This document shows positions 24,535 through 33,242 of a stretch of DNA of 47,047 nucleotides, piece by piece. Made by a program: the position numbers and the translations under genes. This DNA comes from an uncultured Verrucomicrobia subdivision 3 bacterium. Its GTDB lineage: Bacteria > Verrucomicrobiota > Verrucomicrobiia > Limisphaerales > UBA11358. The notes beneath the pieces are model-generated. The model searched no databases, was not told the DNA's origin, and saw only the letters and a program-made list of their open reading frames with translations. The stretch covers positions 1 through 47,047 of the forward strand of contig CAIXFY010000056.1 in NCBI GenBank assembly GCA_903918885.1. The letters are read 5' to 3'. The stretch's first letter is position 1. Each line of letters begins with the position of its first letter.

Positions 24535-25827
24535 ATGAAGATTGTCCGCTACACCGATAAGAATTTTTCCGCCAGGCTGCGCGCCGTCGCCGCCGACTCC
24601 AGTTTGTTCGACGCCGAAATTGAAGGGTGCACCAAGGCGATTCTTCATGAGGTTTTTGTGTGCGGCGACGATGCGGTGCTTGAATTCACAGAAAAATTTG
24701 ACGGCGCAAAGCTCACAGCCGAACAACTTGCCGTGACGCAGGCGGAACTCTTCAGCGCCTCGCTTGCCGCCGATGAATCGTTGCGCGCGGCGGTGGCGGA
24801 AGCGGAAAACAACATCGCTTTGTTCTCAAAAAAATCAAAACGTGAGAATTGGGCGGCAAAAAATTCCCACGGCGCAAGCGTCGGCGAAAAATTTGATCCC
24901 TTCACGCGTGTCGGTGTCTACATTCCCGGTGGCACTGCGCCGCTGGTCTCGACAGCCCTGATGACCATCACGCTCGCCAAGGTCGCGGGCTGCAAAGAAA
25001 TCGTCGTCACCACGCCGTGCGGCAAGGACGGCTCCATTAATCCAGCAATTTTGTTCGCCGCACGGGCGGCGGGCGCGACGGAGATTTACCGCGTCGGCGG
25101 TGCGCAGGCGATTGCGGCGATGGCTTACGGCACCAAAACAATTCGTCGCGTGCAGAAAATTTTCGGCCCCGGCAATGCCTACGTCAGCATGGCAAAACGG
25201 TTGCTCGTCGGGCGCGTGGCAATTGATTTGCTCGCCGGGCCGAGCGATTTGCTGGTGCTGACGGACGACACGGCGAATCCAAAGTTCGCCGCCGCCGACA
25301 TGCTCGCGCAGGCCGAACACGGCTCTGGCCACGAACGCGTCTGGCTAGTAACGACCTCAGCGAAAATTTTGCGAGCGGTGGAAAAAGAAATTTCCAAACA
25401 GCTTCCGAAACTGTCGCGCCGCGCACTCATCAAAACCGTGTTGGCGCGGAATGTCTGGCTCATCCAAGTCGCCAGCCTCGCAGATGGTGTGGCGCTGGCG
25501 AACCAGATTGCGCCGGAACATTGCGAAGTCATCACGCGCGACGCACGCAAGGTCAGCGATGGCATCGTGACGGCGGGCGCGATTTTTCTGGGGAATTATT
25601 CGCCGACGGCGCTGGGTGATTACATTGCCGGACCGAGCCATGTGTTGCCGACGGATGGTGCCGGCGCCAGTTTTGCCGGGCTGACGGTGGATCAATTTCA
25701 GCGCCGCACGAGCGTGGTGGAATACAATCTTGCCGGGCTCAAAAAAGCGCTGAAGAGCGTGAAGAAATTTGCCGAATTGGAAGGCCTCGATGCCCACGGC
25801 AAATCCGCCGAGACGCGGCTGAAATAA
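24535..25827 (+). CDS. hisD: Histidinol dehydrogenase
   Basis: Oxidises L-histidinol to L-histidine with two NAD+, using a catalytic zinc. The 430-aa length is standard. Motifs are RVGVYIPGGTAPL, the nucleotide region TPCGKDGSINPA, GGAQAIAAMAYGT, IFGPGNAYV, IDLLAGPSDLLVL, the zinc/catalytic AEHGSGHERV and IAPEHCE, and SPTALGDYIAGPSHVLPT. It stands alone, without other his genes, as is common for dispersed his genes in PVC bacteria. The ATG at 24535 follows GTTAATCTCATTCT without a Shine-Dalgarno sequence. Confidence 0.96.
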   Translation: MKIVRYTDKNFSARLRAVAADSSLFDAEIEGCTKAILHEVFVCGDDAVLEFTEKFDGAKLTAEQLAVTQAELFSASLAADESLRAAVAEAENNIALFSKKSKRENWAAKNSHGASVGEKFDPFTRVGVYIPGGTAPLVSTALMTITLAKVAGCKEIVVTTPCGKDGSINPAILFAARAAGATEIYRVGGAQAIAAMAYGTKTIRRVQKIFGPGNAYVSMAKRLLVGRVAIDLLAGPSDLLVLTDDTANPKFAAADMLAQAEHGSGHERVWLVTTSAKILRAVEKEISKQLPKLSRRALIKTVLARNVWLIQVASLADGVALANQIAPEHCEVITRDARKVSDGIVTAGAIFLGNYSPTALGDYIAGPSHVLPTDGAGASFAGLTVDQFQRRTSVVEYNLAGLKKALKSVKKFAELEGLDAHGKSAETRLK

Positions 25828-25848
25828 AATCCAGCGCCAGTGCGCGAC

Positions 25849-26469
25849 TCAGTCCAGTCGCTTCACCCGGATGTTTTTGTAGCGGACGATGCTTTTGGGA
25901 TCGTGAGCTTGTAACGCAAAAGTTCCTTCCGCCAGTTTGCGTGTGAATACTTTTCCCGGTTGCACGCCGGGTGGCTCGGTATATTCCAACACAGTGATGT
26001 CGTTGATTTTGCAAGTCACGTTCTTGTCCTTCACGATGATATCCTGCGTCCACCATTCGTTGTCTTTCGCCGGCGTGTTGCCGAGATTCGCGACGTCGTA
26101 GAGGCTGCCGGTTCTTTTCCAGTCGCCGTGCGAAACATTCACTTGGCTCTCAAAGCCGTTCGTCGGCCAGCCGACCGCCTGATATTTCGTGTGAAAATAA
26201 ATGCCACCGTTCGCATGCGGCTCAGCCATCACGTCCACCTTGAGTTCAAAATTTTTGAACGCTTTTCCATCGCCGACGTAATAAAGATGGCAGCGCTCGC
26301 CGTGCGTGACGAACGCACCGTCAGCAATGCTCCAGGTGTTGCTGTGCTCGGTCGCGGTCTGCCAGCCGTTGAAAGTTTTCCCGTCAAAGAGGTTGGTGAA
26401 TCCGTCTTCGGTCTGCGCCACGGCTTGGAGACACGCGCAAACAATAGCTGCTGCAAGAATGTTTTTCAT
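25849..26469 (-). CDS. Exported DUF1080 (3-keto-disaccharide hydrolase-type) protein
   Basis: 206 residues from ATG at 26469, chosen because it gives a signal peptide (MKNILAAAIVCACLQAVAQ). The frame continues upstream into engB but those codons are antisense-like filler. Domain features are FTNLFDGKTFNGWQ, FKNFELKVDVMAEPHANGGIYF (in part), NEWWTQDIIVKDKNVTCKIN and the family ending FALQAHDPKSIVRYKNIRVK. Compared with the copy at 11647-12288, it has the canonical HDPxSxVxYxNIxVKxL tail. Members are probable glycoside-active enzymes in PVC bacteria. It follows engB on the same strand at 50 bases and is convergent with hisD. Confidence 0.9.
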   Translation of the reverse strand: MKNILAAAIVCACLQAVAQTEDGFTNLFDGKTFNGWQTATEHSNTWSIADGAFVTHGERCHLYYVGDGKAFKNFELKVDVMAEPHANGGIYFHTKYQAVGWPTNGFESQVNVSHGDWKRTGSLYDVANLGNTPAKDNEWWTQDIIVKDKNVTCKINDITVLEYTEPPGVQPGKVFTRKLAEGTFALQAHDPKSIVRYKNIRVKRLD

Positions 26470-26519
26470 GGGCGCAAAATAGCAGCGCGTGGTGTTGGCG
26501 GCAACGCGCAAACCGTGAT

Positions 26520-27230
26520 TCACCACGGTCGCTGCAAATCCGGGCCGCGCTTGCGGGTCGGCGGCAGTTTGGCGGCCAGTTCTTCGGGCGTCTCCGGCAC
26601 TTGGTTTTCCTGCGCCCGAATGGCGGCCAGCGCTTCCGCAATCACGCCGAGCAATTCCTGCCGACCGCTGCCCGTCTCGGCAGAACACAGGAATGCCGCG
26701 GGCGGCTGCACGAACCACGGGGAAATTTTTTCCATGAACGCCGCGATGTTCGCCGACACCGTAGCGGGCGGCACTTTGTCGGCCTTGGTGAAGACGAGGA
26801 CAAACGGCACCTGATGTTGCGCGAGCCATTCAATGAATTCCACATCAATCGCCTGCGGCTCCAATCCGGATTCGATAAGCGCGAATACCATGCACAGATT
26901 CACGCGATGCTTCAGGTATTGCGCCACCGACTTGTTGAACTGCCGGGAATTTTTTTTGGAACCCTCCGCGAAACCGTAGCCCGGCAAATCCACCAGCCGC
27001 CACGTTTTGTTCATCGTAAAAATGTTGATGAGCTTGGTGAAGCCTGGCGTGGGCGAGACGCGCGCCAGACCATTTTCGCCCGCGAGCAGGTTCAGCAGTG
27101 ACGACTTGCCGACGTTCGAGCGGCCGATGAAGGCAAATTCCGGCAGCGTCTCGTCCGGACAATCGTCCAAGGTCGGCGCGCTGCAATGAAAGATGGCGGA
27201 TGAAATATGCACGTTGAAACTGGCGACCAT
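26520..27230 (-). CDS. engB: Ribosome-biogenesis GTP-binding protein EngB/YsxC
   Basis: A GTPase required for 50S subunit assembly. 236 residues from ATG 27230, slightly long because of a Pro/Glu/Lys-rich carboxyl tail. G motifs: G1 GRSNVGKSSLLN, G2 region TPGFTKLIN, G3 DLPGYGFA, G4 FTKADKV, G5 CSAETGSGRQEL. The 25 codons upstream of this ATG lack conservation signals. It is divergent from the YkgJ-like gene with an 86-base gap. Confidence 0.93.
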   Translation of the reverse strand: MVASFNVHISSAIFHCSAPTLDDCPDETLPEFAFIGRSNVGKSSLLNLLAGENGLARVSPTPGFTKLINIFTMNKTWRLVDLPGYGFAEGSKKNSRQFNKSVAQYLKHRVNLCMVFALIESGLEPQAIDVEFIEWLAQHQVPFVLVFTKADKVPPATVSANIAAFMEKISPWFVQPPAAFLCSAETGSGRQELLGVIAEALAAIRAQENQVPETPEELAAKLPPTRKRGPDLQRPW

Positions 27231-27316
27231 TATCGCAACAAATCCGCTCCGCCGATACAACCATTTTTCCACTCGCACAACAGGAAAACTTTTGGCATTC
27301 AATCCGCACTCTCAAC

Positions 27317-27754
27317 ATGCGCAGTGAAGAACAACAGCAAGCCGTGGCCGAAGTCCGCGCGATTTATGCCGAACTGGCCTATCGCCCAGTGACCCGCACT
27401 TGTATGGCGCGCACGAAATGTTGCCAATTCCAACTCACCGGCCTCACGCCGCAACTCACCAAAGGTGAAGCACTCCTCGCAGCAAAAGGTTTTCGCGCCA
27501 CCGGTCGCAAGCAGCTTCCCGAGTCCGCCGACGGCGCCTGTCCGCTGCTCCAGCGCGCGACCGGCAAATGTATGATTTACGCCGACCGACCGTTCGGCTG
27601 CCGCACGCATTTTTGCGACGCGGCGGGCGGGCCATATGCGCGCAAGGAAGTCATTGATTTGATTAGGCGGCTCGAAGAAGTGGACCGCCAACTCGGTGGC
27701 GATGGCCCCAGAAAAATCCAAGCCGCCGTGGCCGCCGCACTGGAAGAAATTTGA
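27317..27754 (+). CDS. YkgJ-family cysteine-cluster protein
   Basis: 145 residues. The cysteine pattern TCMARTKCCQ, then ACPLLQRATGKCMIY, and RPFGCRTHFCD matches the YkgJ/UPF0153 zinc- or iron-chelating cluster. In this family Cys residues at the amino end and a central CxxY/Y.RP..CR..FC segment form the site. The carboxyl half is a helix with a coiled-coil look (VIDLIRRLEEVDRQL). It is convergent with the CapK-like gene, 6 bases apart. Biochemical role unknown in general. Confidence 0.85.
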   Translation: MRSEEQQQAVAEVRAIYAELAYRPVTRTCMARTKCCQFQLTGLTPQLTKGEALLAAKGFRATGRKQLPESADGACPLLQRATGKCMIYADRPFGCRTHFCDAAGGPYARKEVIDLIRRLEEVDRQLGGDGPRKIQAAVAAALEEI

Positions 27755-27760
27755 TTTTCC

Positions 27761-29050
27761 TTATTCTGCCGGACAAGTCAGCCGGAATTTCCCCGACGGC
27801 GACGGCAGTAAAGTTTTCATCGCTTCCGTTTTGATTTCGCCGGCCGGAATTTTCAGCAACTCCCCGAGCCGCGCCGTCATGTTGCGCAAATTTTCCGCCG
27901 TTGGCTCGTCGCCGTCCGGCACGAAAAGCAGGACGCATTCGCCGTTCCGGTTCTGCCGCAATTCGTAGTGTGCGAAGCCGTGCGCGTCCGCGAAACATTG
28001 ATCTACCTGCCAGGTCGTCACGCGCGCGCCATCGCAGGCCGTCAGCGCGGCGCTCGCGCGACCATGGATCACAAATTCATTTCCGTAGGGTTGCACGCGT
28101 TTTTCCGCGAGGTCACCGATGCGGTAGCGCAGTAAGGGCATGTAATCATTACTTAAAGTCGTGACCACAAGATTGCCGATGCCGTCCGCATCCGCGTTCT
28201 CGATTTCCAGAAACGCCGTGTCGTAGCTCGGCTTCATCGCGCCGGCCTCGTTTTCCATCAGCAGATGGCCGGTCTCGGTCGAGCCGTAAAGGTTGAACAC
28301 CGGCACGCCGAAGACGCGCGACAAAATCTTTTTGTGAACGACGCTGATAAATTCATAACTGCAAAAGATAAATTTCAGTGACGGAAACTTGATTCCGTTC
28401 CGCTCGCAATACAGCGCAAACCACGCGCCGTGCACGGGATCAACGTCGAGAAACTGCGGCTGCCACTCGGCAATTTCCCGCGCCATCCGCGCCAGCTCGG
28501 CCTCGGCCAACACGAACGGAATGCGCGCCAGATTCACGAACAGCGCGCGGCCGATGACGCGTTGTTCGCGCGACATCCAAACCGTCGGGCAGGTCAGTCC
28601 GTTGCACGCGGGCGAGGTCATCGTTGCCCGGCGGGCGGCGGGAAATTCATCCAAAATTTTTGCGATGAAACCGTTCAGGCGCAGCGCGCGCTCCTCCTGC
28701 GCGTCCCACCAACCGCGCGCGAAAATCACCGGCAAGCGTTCAGAAGTGGTGCCGGAAGTGTGCTCCAGCTCGATGAGATTTTGCGCGAGCAGGGATTCCA
28801 CCGACGCATTGTCCGCGAGGAAATTTTGCGGAAAATTTTCCCGGAGCGTGGGCTTGCCGAGCAACGGCAGCCGCTGGAAACAGTCCAAATCAACTTGCGG
28901 ACAATCCGCCGCGGCCAGCGCCGCGCGATACAGCGGAACTGCCCGCCAACGCGGCAAAAGTTCGGCCAGTTGCTGGAACTGGCCGTTTTCGCGAATGAGT
29001 TCAGGCGTCGAAAGCACCGCGCAATATGGGGCGAAATCTGGAAAAAGCAA
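27761..29050 (-). CDS. CapK/phenylacetate-CoA ligase-like adenylate-forming protein
   Basis: 429 residues of the ANL superfamily. Visible are the phosphate-binding loop EHTSGTTSERLPV near 100, the AMP-site NLYGSTETGHLL near 262, LRYRIGDLA near 322 and the terminal SGKFRLTCP, close to the usual G.K.R. ending with the catalytic Lys. This grouping holds enzymes that activate aryl or fatty acids. The substrate cannot be read off. The probable start is TTG at 29050, 7 bases after the pfp stop, with GAAGG before it; no ATG or GTG is available before the in-frame upstream stop. Coupling to pfp looks fortuitous. Confidence 0.85.
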   Translation of the reverse strand: MLFPDFAPYCAVLSTPELIRENGQFQQLAELLPRWRAVPLYRAALAAADCPQVDLDCFQRLPLLGKPTLRENFPQNFLADNASVESLLAQNLIELEHTSGTTSERLPVIFARGWWDAQEERALRLNGFIAKILDEFPAARRATMTSPACNGLTCPTVWMSREQRVIGRALFVNLARIPFVLAEAELARMAREIAEWQPQFLDVDPVHGAWFALYCERNGIKFPSLKFIFCSYEFISVVHKKILSRVFGVPVFNLYGSTETGHLLMENEAGAMKPSYDTAFLEIENADADGIGNLVVTTLSNDYMPLLRYRIGDLAEKRVQPYGNEFVIHGRASAALTACDGARVTTWQVDQCFADAHGFAHYELRQNRNGECVLLFVPDGDEPTAENLRNMTARLGELLKIPAGEIKTEAMKTLLPSPSGKFRLTCPAE

Positions 29051-29057
29051 ATCGCCT

Positions 29058-30290
29058 TCAGTGTTTCACTTCCACGGCCTTGCCCATCGGCTGGCCGATG
29101 TCTTTGAGCAAAGACACGAACCACTTCGCTTTGACGTTGAAAGGTTTTCCACCTTTGATGCGCTCAAATTCAATCGCCCGAAGCTGTTTGCCGCGTTCCT
29201 CATCCTCGCCCACCACGCCACCCTTGCCGGCGAAGGCGCATTGCACGGCTTTCACCGCGCAGCGGCGGATGAGTTTGCGGTCGGCGGCGTTCGCGGCTGC
29301 GGCGCGGCTGTAATAACCGCTCTTCTGCACGAGCGTTTTTTCCGCGCCGAGCAGTTCGGCAAATTGTTTGGAGAACCACGAACCGACGTTCACCTTGTCC
29401 AAACGCACATGGCCGAACGCATCGCGCGGCACTTCTTCGCCGCGCGATTTCATTTCGGCGACGATAGACTCCACGCCCGCGCCTTCGGAGATGAAGAGAT
29501 TCACGCAATCATGTTTGTCCATGATTTTACGCAAGCGCGCGGCCTCGCCTTTGATGTCGAGCGCCATTTCGGGAATGTAGATGCCGTGAACATCGCGGCG
29601 CTCCTCGCTCAAGCCGAGATCGGGCAAAAAGTTCATCGTGCCCATGAATTTGCGATACTCCTCCGCCGTCGCCGCCGTGAGCCAGCCGCAGTTGCGGCCC
29701 ATCACTTCGTGGATGATCAACATGCGCGGATTCGCGTTGTGCTCCGCAACAACATTGGCGAAATAATGCGCGCCTTCTTCCGCCGCCGTCCACGCGCCGA
29801 GACTTTGATGAATCGGAATCACGTCGTTATCAATCGTCTTGGGCATGCCGACGACCGTGAGATTGTAGTTGTTCGTCTTGAGAAATTTCGCGAGATCCGC
29901 CGCCGCCGTGTTCGTGTCATCGCCGCCGATCGTGTGCAACACGTCCACGCCGTCCTTGATAAGTTGATCCGCCGCGACCTTTTGCGGGTCTTGACCTTCC
30001 TTTACGAGACCGCGCTTCACGCAATCTTTTATGTTCGTGAGCTTCACGCGGCTGTTGCCGATGGGGCTACCGCCGTGTTCCACGAGCGCCTGCCAATTTT
30101 TGCGCGCCTGCGCCGTCACCTTCATGCTCTTGCCTTGCAGCACACCCATGTAACCGTTGACGTAGCAGATGATCTCCACCTTAGGCGCGACGCGCGTGTA
30201 AGCTTCAATCAAGTAACCGATGGACGCGCTCAAACATGGAGCCAGACCGCCCGCTGTTAGGATGCCAACCTTCTTTACTTTTTTATTCAT
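29058..30290 (-). CDS. pfp: 6-phosphofructokinase, pyrophosphate-dependent type
   Basis: 410 residues. Phosphorylates fructose-6-phosphate. The donor-site motif reads GGDDTNTAA: the second Asp of GGDD, in place of the GGDG of ATP enzymes, together with Lys in MPKTIDNDV, is the recognised signature of PPi-dependent enzymes, which work reversibly. Other sites are GILTAGGLAPCLSA at the amino end, the MGRNCGW substrate segment and LFISEGAGVES. The first glycine loop GGLAPCLSA differs from the usual GGDAPGLNA. This enzyme and transaldolase (5488) belong to central sugar metabolism. Start ATG at 30290. Confidence 0.93.
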   Translation of the reverse strand: MNKKVKKVGILTAGGLAPCLSASIGYLIEAYTRVAPKVEIICYVNGYMGVLQGKSMKVTAQARKNWQALVEHGGSPIGNSRVKLTNIKDCVKRGLVKEGQDPQKVAADQLIKDGVDVLHTIGGDDTNTAAADLAKFLKTNNYNLTVVGMPKTIDNDVIPIHQSLGAWTAAEEGAHYFANVVAEHNANPRMLIIHEVMGRNCGWLTAATAEEYRKFMGTMNFLPDLGLSEERRDVHGIYIPEMALDIKGEAARLRKIMDKHDCVNLFISEGAGVESIVAEMKSRGEEVPRDAFGHVRLDKVNVGSWFSKQFAELLGAEKTLVQKSGYYSRAAAANAADRKLIRRCAVKAVQCAFAGKGGVVGEDEERGKQLRAIEFERIKGGKPFNVKAKWFVSLLKDIGQPMGKAVEVKH

Positions 30291-30437
30291 AAAATAATTT
30301 CTAGGTGCTGCCCGATTCGGGAAAGGGGATTAAGCGTTTGATTTTTACTGTTTGAAAATAAACCCCTGCGCGAATAATGCGGCAAGTGCGTTTTAAGCTC
30401 AACTGCAAACCACATTCAAACCAACCGCAACGCCGTT

Positions 30438-30726
30438 GTGCCGGAGGCACGATGGAAATTAGCCAGCTACGAAGTGGCTGGTTGAAATCGGAAAATGAAT
30501 TGCGTCCTGAAAGGACGATGGAAACGGGCGATGTGAAATGTTCCGCCGTCCTTTCAGGACGGGATGAATTTACGGATGCGTCACCAGCCACAATGTGGCT
30601 GGCTAATTTCCGGTTGTCCCTCGCGGGACGAAGCGGAGCGCCGTCAGGCGCGGCATAGTTGTAGCATCCAAAATCAAACAAGGTTTCAAGCTCCGTCAGG
30701 AGCGCAATATGCCGCCCCGACGGGGC
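30438..30726. repeat. Nested palindrome array (REPIN-like) in a 535-base gene-free stretch
   Basis: Nine short hairpins with 3-4 base loops stand in a row: GTGCC/GGCAC 30438, CCAGCTAC/GTGGCTGG 30463, GTCCT/AGGAC 30504, CCGTCCT/AGGACGG 30546, CCAGCCAC/GTGGCTGG 30584, GTCCC/GGGAC 30616, GCGCC/GGCGC 30638, GCTCC/GGAGC 30690 and GCCCC/GGGGC 30714. The first three mirror the next three around about 30530, so 30438-30629 is also one large inverted repeat. The rest of 30291-30825 shows no gene. The layout resembles paired REP elements; no REP-associated transposase is in the window. Confidence 0.85.
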
Positions 30727-30825
30727 TGGGGAATTGGGTGGCGCGGGTGGCTACAAAGATTTCGCTCCTGATGGAACTGTTGCCCAGTTCAGCGAAATGA
30801 AATTAAGATGGAAGTCGGGGGGAAA

Positions 30826-31203
30826 TTATTCTTCCAAAATGGTTTTGAATACATCATCAATTCTTGAGTGTTTTCGCTGAAGTTCCAAGAACAACTGCTC
30901 AAAAAGCTTGGTGATTTCGGCGTCTTTATAATCACCCGAATTATATGAAACCATATCAGGTTCATCCAAAGTTCCCTGCGATGATAATTGTGCGATTCCG
31001 CTTAAGGAAGACGATACATCCCAAAGCGGATAAACATAAAAGGAATATGGACCCCATTTAGCTTCTCGGTTAAATGCCCGCATGATTGAAAAAGTTATTC
31101 CCTTATAGCGAAAGTAGTATTCGCTTGAGGTTCCGAATGTTTCCTCAATCTTGTCGATATTGCTTAATATCTTTTTGATTACCTCAATCGCTTTTGGGTT
31201 CAT
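30826..31203 (-). CDS. Hypothetical protein in AT-rich two-gene cassette
   Basis: 125 residues, not recognised. No signal or membrane segment. A helical amino end (AIEVIKKILSNIDKIEE) is followed by strand-like aromatic segments (SEYYFRYKGITFSIM, YSFYVYPLWDV) and a helical carboxyl end (KLFEQLFLELQRKH). The composition is clearly AT-richer than the neighbours and codons are A/T-ending, which suggests foreign origin. The gene overlaps the upstream membrane-anchored gene by 20 bases, so the two form one translational unit. It lies between the palindrome array and the shortened carB. Confidence 0.68.
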   Translation of the reverse strand: MNPKAIEVIKKILSNIDKIEETFGTSSEYYFRYKGITFSIMRAFNREAKWGPYSFYVYPLWDVSSSLSGIAQLSSQGTLDEPDMVSYNSGDYKDAEITKLFEQLFLELQRKHSRIDDVFKTILEE

Positions 31204-31633
31204 TTGATTCCTCCATCAGGTTTAACGCAGCATTCAAGCCTTGTTCGTCTAACAAAGCGTGAATTTCTTCGGTAATTCTCCTCTTTGTAGACTCAGATAA
31301 ATTTACTGGATTTCCAGCAAGTGTTAGCATCTCACCATAGAGTGCGTTGAATTGCTTGTGGCGCGAGGCTAGGCTACGAGTCATGCCCGCCAGTTCACCA
31401 AGAATAGCGATTATTTCTTTTCGATCTTCTTTAACATCGTAATTTAAACTGTCCATTCTCGCGAGAGTTCCCTTTATTTTCTTTATTCTCTCCGTAATCA
31501 AATTGTGTGCGAGCAATCTGACGAAAGCGTTAATCTTTTTCCTGTGTTTAATAAGACCCCATATTGCCAATGAACCCAGAATCGCCGTAAGAAAATCGGC
31601 AATCAGTCCAATAGCTTTGCAAAGATTATCCAT
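31184..31633 (-). CDS. Hypothetical membrane-anchored helical protein in the same cassette
   Basis: 149 residues, not recognised. One amino-terminal membrane helix (IGLIADFLTAILGSLAIWGLI, residues 8-28) is followed by a Lys/Arg-rich turn, so the bulk is probably cytoplasmic. The remainder is predicted helical and partly coiled coil (ERIKKIKGTLARMDSL, KEIIAILGELAG). Base composition is AT-rich, as in its partner. This pairing of a small membrane-anchored protein and a soluble protein, with overlapping ends and foreign composition, is typical of accessory cargo such as defence or surface-exclusion genes. No function can be assigned. Confidence 0.68.
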   Translation of the reverse strand: MDNLCKAIGLIADFLTAILGSLAIWGLIKHRKKINAFVRLLAHNLITERIKKIKGTLARMDSLNYDVKEDRKEIIAILGELAGMTRSLASRHKQFNALYGEMLTLAGNPVNLSESTKRRITEEIHALLDEQGLNAALNLMEESNEPKSD

Positions 31634-31736
31634 TGCTTACTTGGATTTAAACAAGCACCGCATGGAGATTCAACATAAACATTTTACCCAAATGCCTCGC
31701 AGCATCCGAAACGGATGGTCTCGGGCTAGAGAATTT

Positions 31737-33242
31737 TTAATTCTTCGCCCCCGCCAGCTCTTCCTCAAAATCCACAATCTCTTTGATCTGCACCAGAAAC
31801 CAGCGGTCAATTTTCGTGAGGTTGAAAATCTCCTCGATGGTGAAGCCGGCGCGCAGGGCGTGGCGGATGAAGAAGATGCGTTCGGCGTTGGGCACGCTCA
31901 GTTTGCGGCTGATGACATCGCGCGGGAGGATGTCGCGGTCGCCGTAGAGTTCCGTGCCGATGCGCCAGGGTTTGCCGTCGCCGCCCAGGCCGCTGCGGCC
32001 GATCTCCAGCGAGCGCAGGCATTTTTGCAGGCTTTCCTTGAACGTGCGCCCGATGGCCATCGCTTCGCCCACGCTTTTCATCTGCGTGGTGAGCGTGGGG
32101 TCGGCTTGCGGGAATTTTTCGAAGGCAAAGCGCGGGATTTTGGTGACGACGTAATCAATGCTCGGCTCGAAGCTCGCGGGGGTTTCGCGCGTGATGTCGT
32201 TCTTGAGTTCGTCGAGCAGGTAGCCGACGGCCAGCTTGGCGGCGATCTTCGCGATGGGAAATCCGGTGGCCTTGGACGCGAGCGCGGAACTGCGGCTGAC
32301 GCGCGGGTTCATCTCGATGATGACCATGCGGCCATTCTCCGGGCTGACGCCGAACTGGATGTTCGAGCCGCCGGTCTCCACACCCACGGCGCGGATCACG
32401 GCGAAGCTCTGGTCGCGCATGATCTGGAATTCCTTGTCAGTGAGCGTCTGGATGGGCGCGACAGTGATGCTGTCGCCGGTGTGGACGCCCATGGGGTCGA
32501 AGTTCTCGATGCTGCAGATGATGACGCAGTTGTCAGCCTTGTCGCGCATGACTTCCATCTCGTATTCCTTCCAGCCGAGGAGGGATTCTTCGATGAGGAT
32601 TTCGTTCACGGGCGAGAGTTCGATGCCGTTCTTGGCGATGGCTTCAAACTCTTCCTGATTGTAACCGATGCCGCCGCCCGTGCCGCCGAGCGTGAACGCG
32701 GGGCGGATGATCAGCGGGAAACGTCCGATCTTCTTCGCGACGTCGCGGGCTTCGTCCATGTTGTGCGCAACGCCGGAGATGGGAACGTCGAGGCCGATCT
32801 GGAGCATCAATTCCTTGAACGCAAAACGGTCTTCACCTTTGTGGATGGCTTCAGGTTTCGCACCGATCATTTCCACATCGTGACGTTCAAGCGTGCCCAT
32901 TTTATTGAGAGCCATCGCGGTGTTGAGCGCGGTCTGGCCGCCGAGCGTCGGGAGCAAAACGAGTTTGCCCTTCGCGCCGAGACGTTTCATTTCCGCTTTC
33001 TCGCGCACGATGATCTTCTCCACGCATTCGGGCGTGATGGGTTCGATGTAGGTGCGGTCGGCGAACTCCGGATCGGTCATGATGGTGGCCGGGTTGGAGT
33101 TAATGAGGACGACGCGATAGCCTTCCTCGCGGAGGGCCTTGCACGCCTGCGTGCCGGAATAATCGAACTCGCACGCCTGGCCGATGATGATCGGGCCGGC
33201 GCCGATGATGAGGACGCTGTGGATGTCGGTGCGTTTAGGCAT
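31737..33242 (-). CDS. carB: Carbamoyl-phosphate synthase large subunit, amino-terminal half only
   Basis: 501 residues from ATG 33242. Complete CarB has about 1070 residues with two ATP-grasp halves. This gene holds only the carboxyphosphate half (residues 1-400) and the first part of the oligomerisation domain. Seen are [63 protein letters not shown] and [16 protein letters not shown]. It ends cleanly at ELAGAKN and no other frame continues the family sequence. The second half must be encoded elsewhere, as in the split carB1/carB2 of some archaea and Aquifex, or the gene is truncated. Needed for pyrimidines and arginine. Confidence 0.9.
   Translation of the reverse strand: MPKRTDIHSVLIIGAGPIIIGQACEFDYSGTQACKALREEGYRVVLINSNPATIMTDPEFADRTYIEPITPECVEKIIVREKAEMKRLGAKGKLVLLPTLGGQTALNTAMALNKMGTLERHDVEMIGAKPEAIHKGEDRFAFKELMLQIGLDVPISGVAHNMDEARDVAKKIGRFPLIIRPAFTLGGTGGGIGYNQEEFEAIAKNGIELSPVNEILIEESLLGWKEYEMEVMRDKADNCVIICSIENFDPMGVHTGDSITVAPIQTLTDKEFQIMRDQSFAVIRAVGVETGGSNIQFGVSPENGRMVIIEMNPRVSRSSALASKATGFPIAKIAAKLAVGYLLDELKNDITRETPASFEPSIDYVVTKIPRFAFEKFPQADPTLTTQMKSVGEAMAIGRTFKESLQKCLRSLEIGRSGLGGDGKPWRIGTELYGDRDILPRDVISRKLSVPNAERIFFIRHALRAGFTIEEIFNLTKIDRWFLVQIKEIVDFEEELAGAKN

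Noticed and set aside
28389-30260. 623-codon open frame on the plus strand
   Set aside because: It runs opposite both the CapK-like gene and pfp, which are well supported; typical of GC-rich antisense frames.
30438-30726. CRISPR-like regularity of short repeats
   Set aside because: The units are palindromes of differing sequence and uneven spacing, with no direct repeat-spacer pattern and no cas genes.
31700-31740. Frameshift as the reason for the short carB
   Set aside because: Reading past the stop in all frames gives no CarB-like sequence, so a simple frameshift or sequencing error does not explain the missing half.
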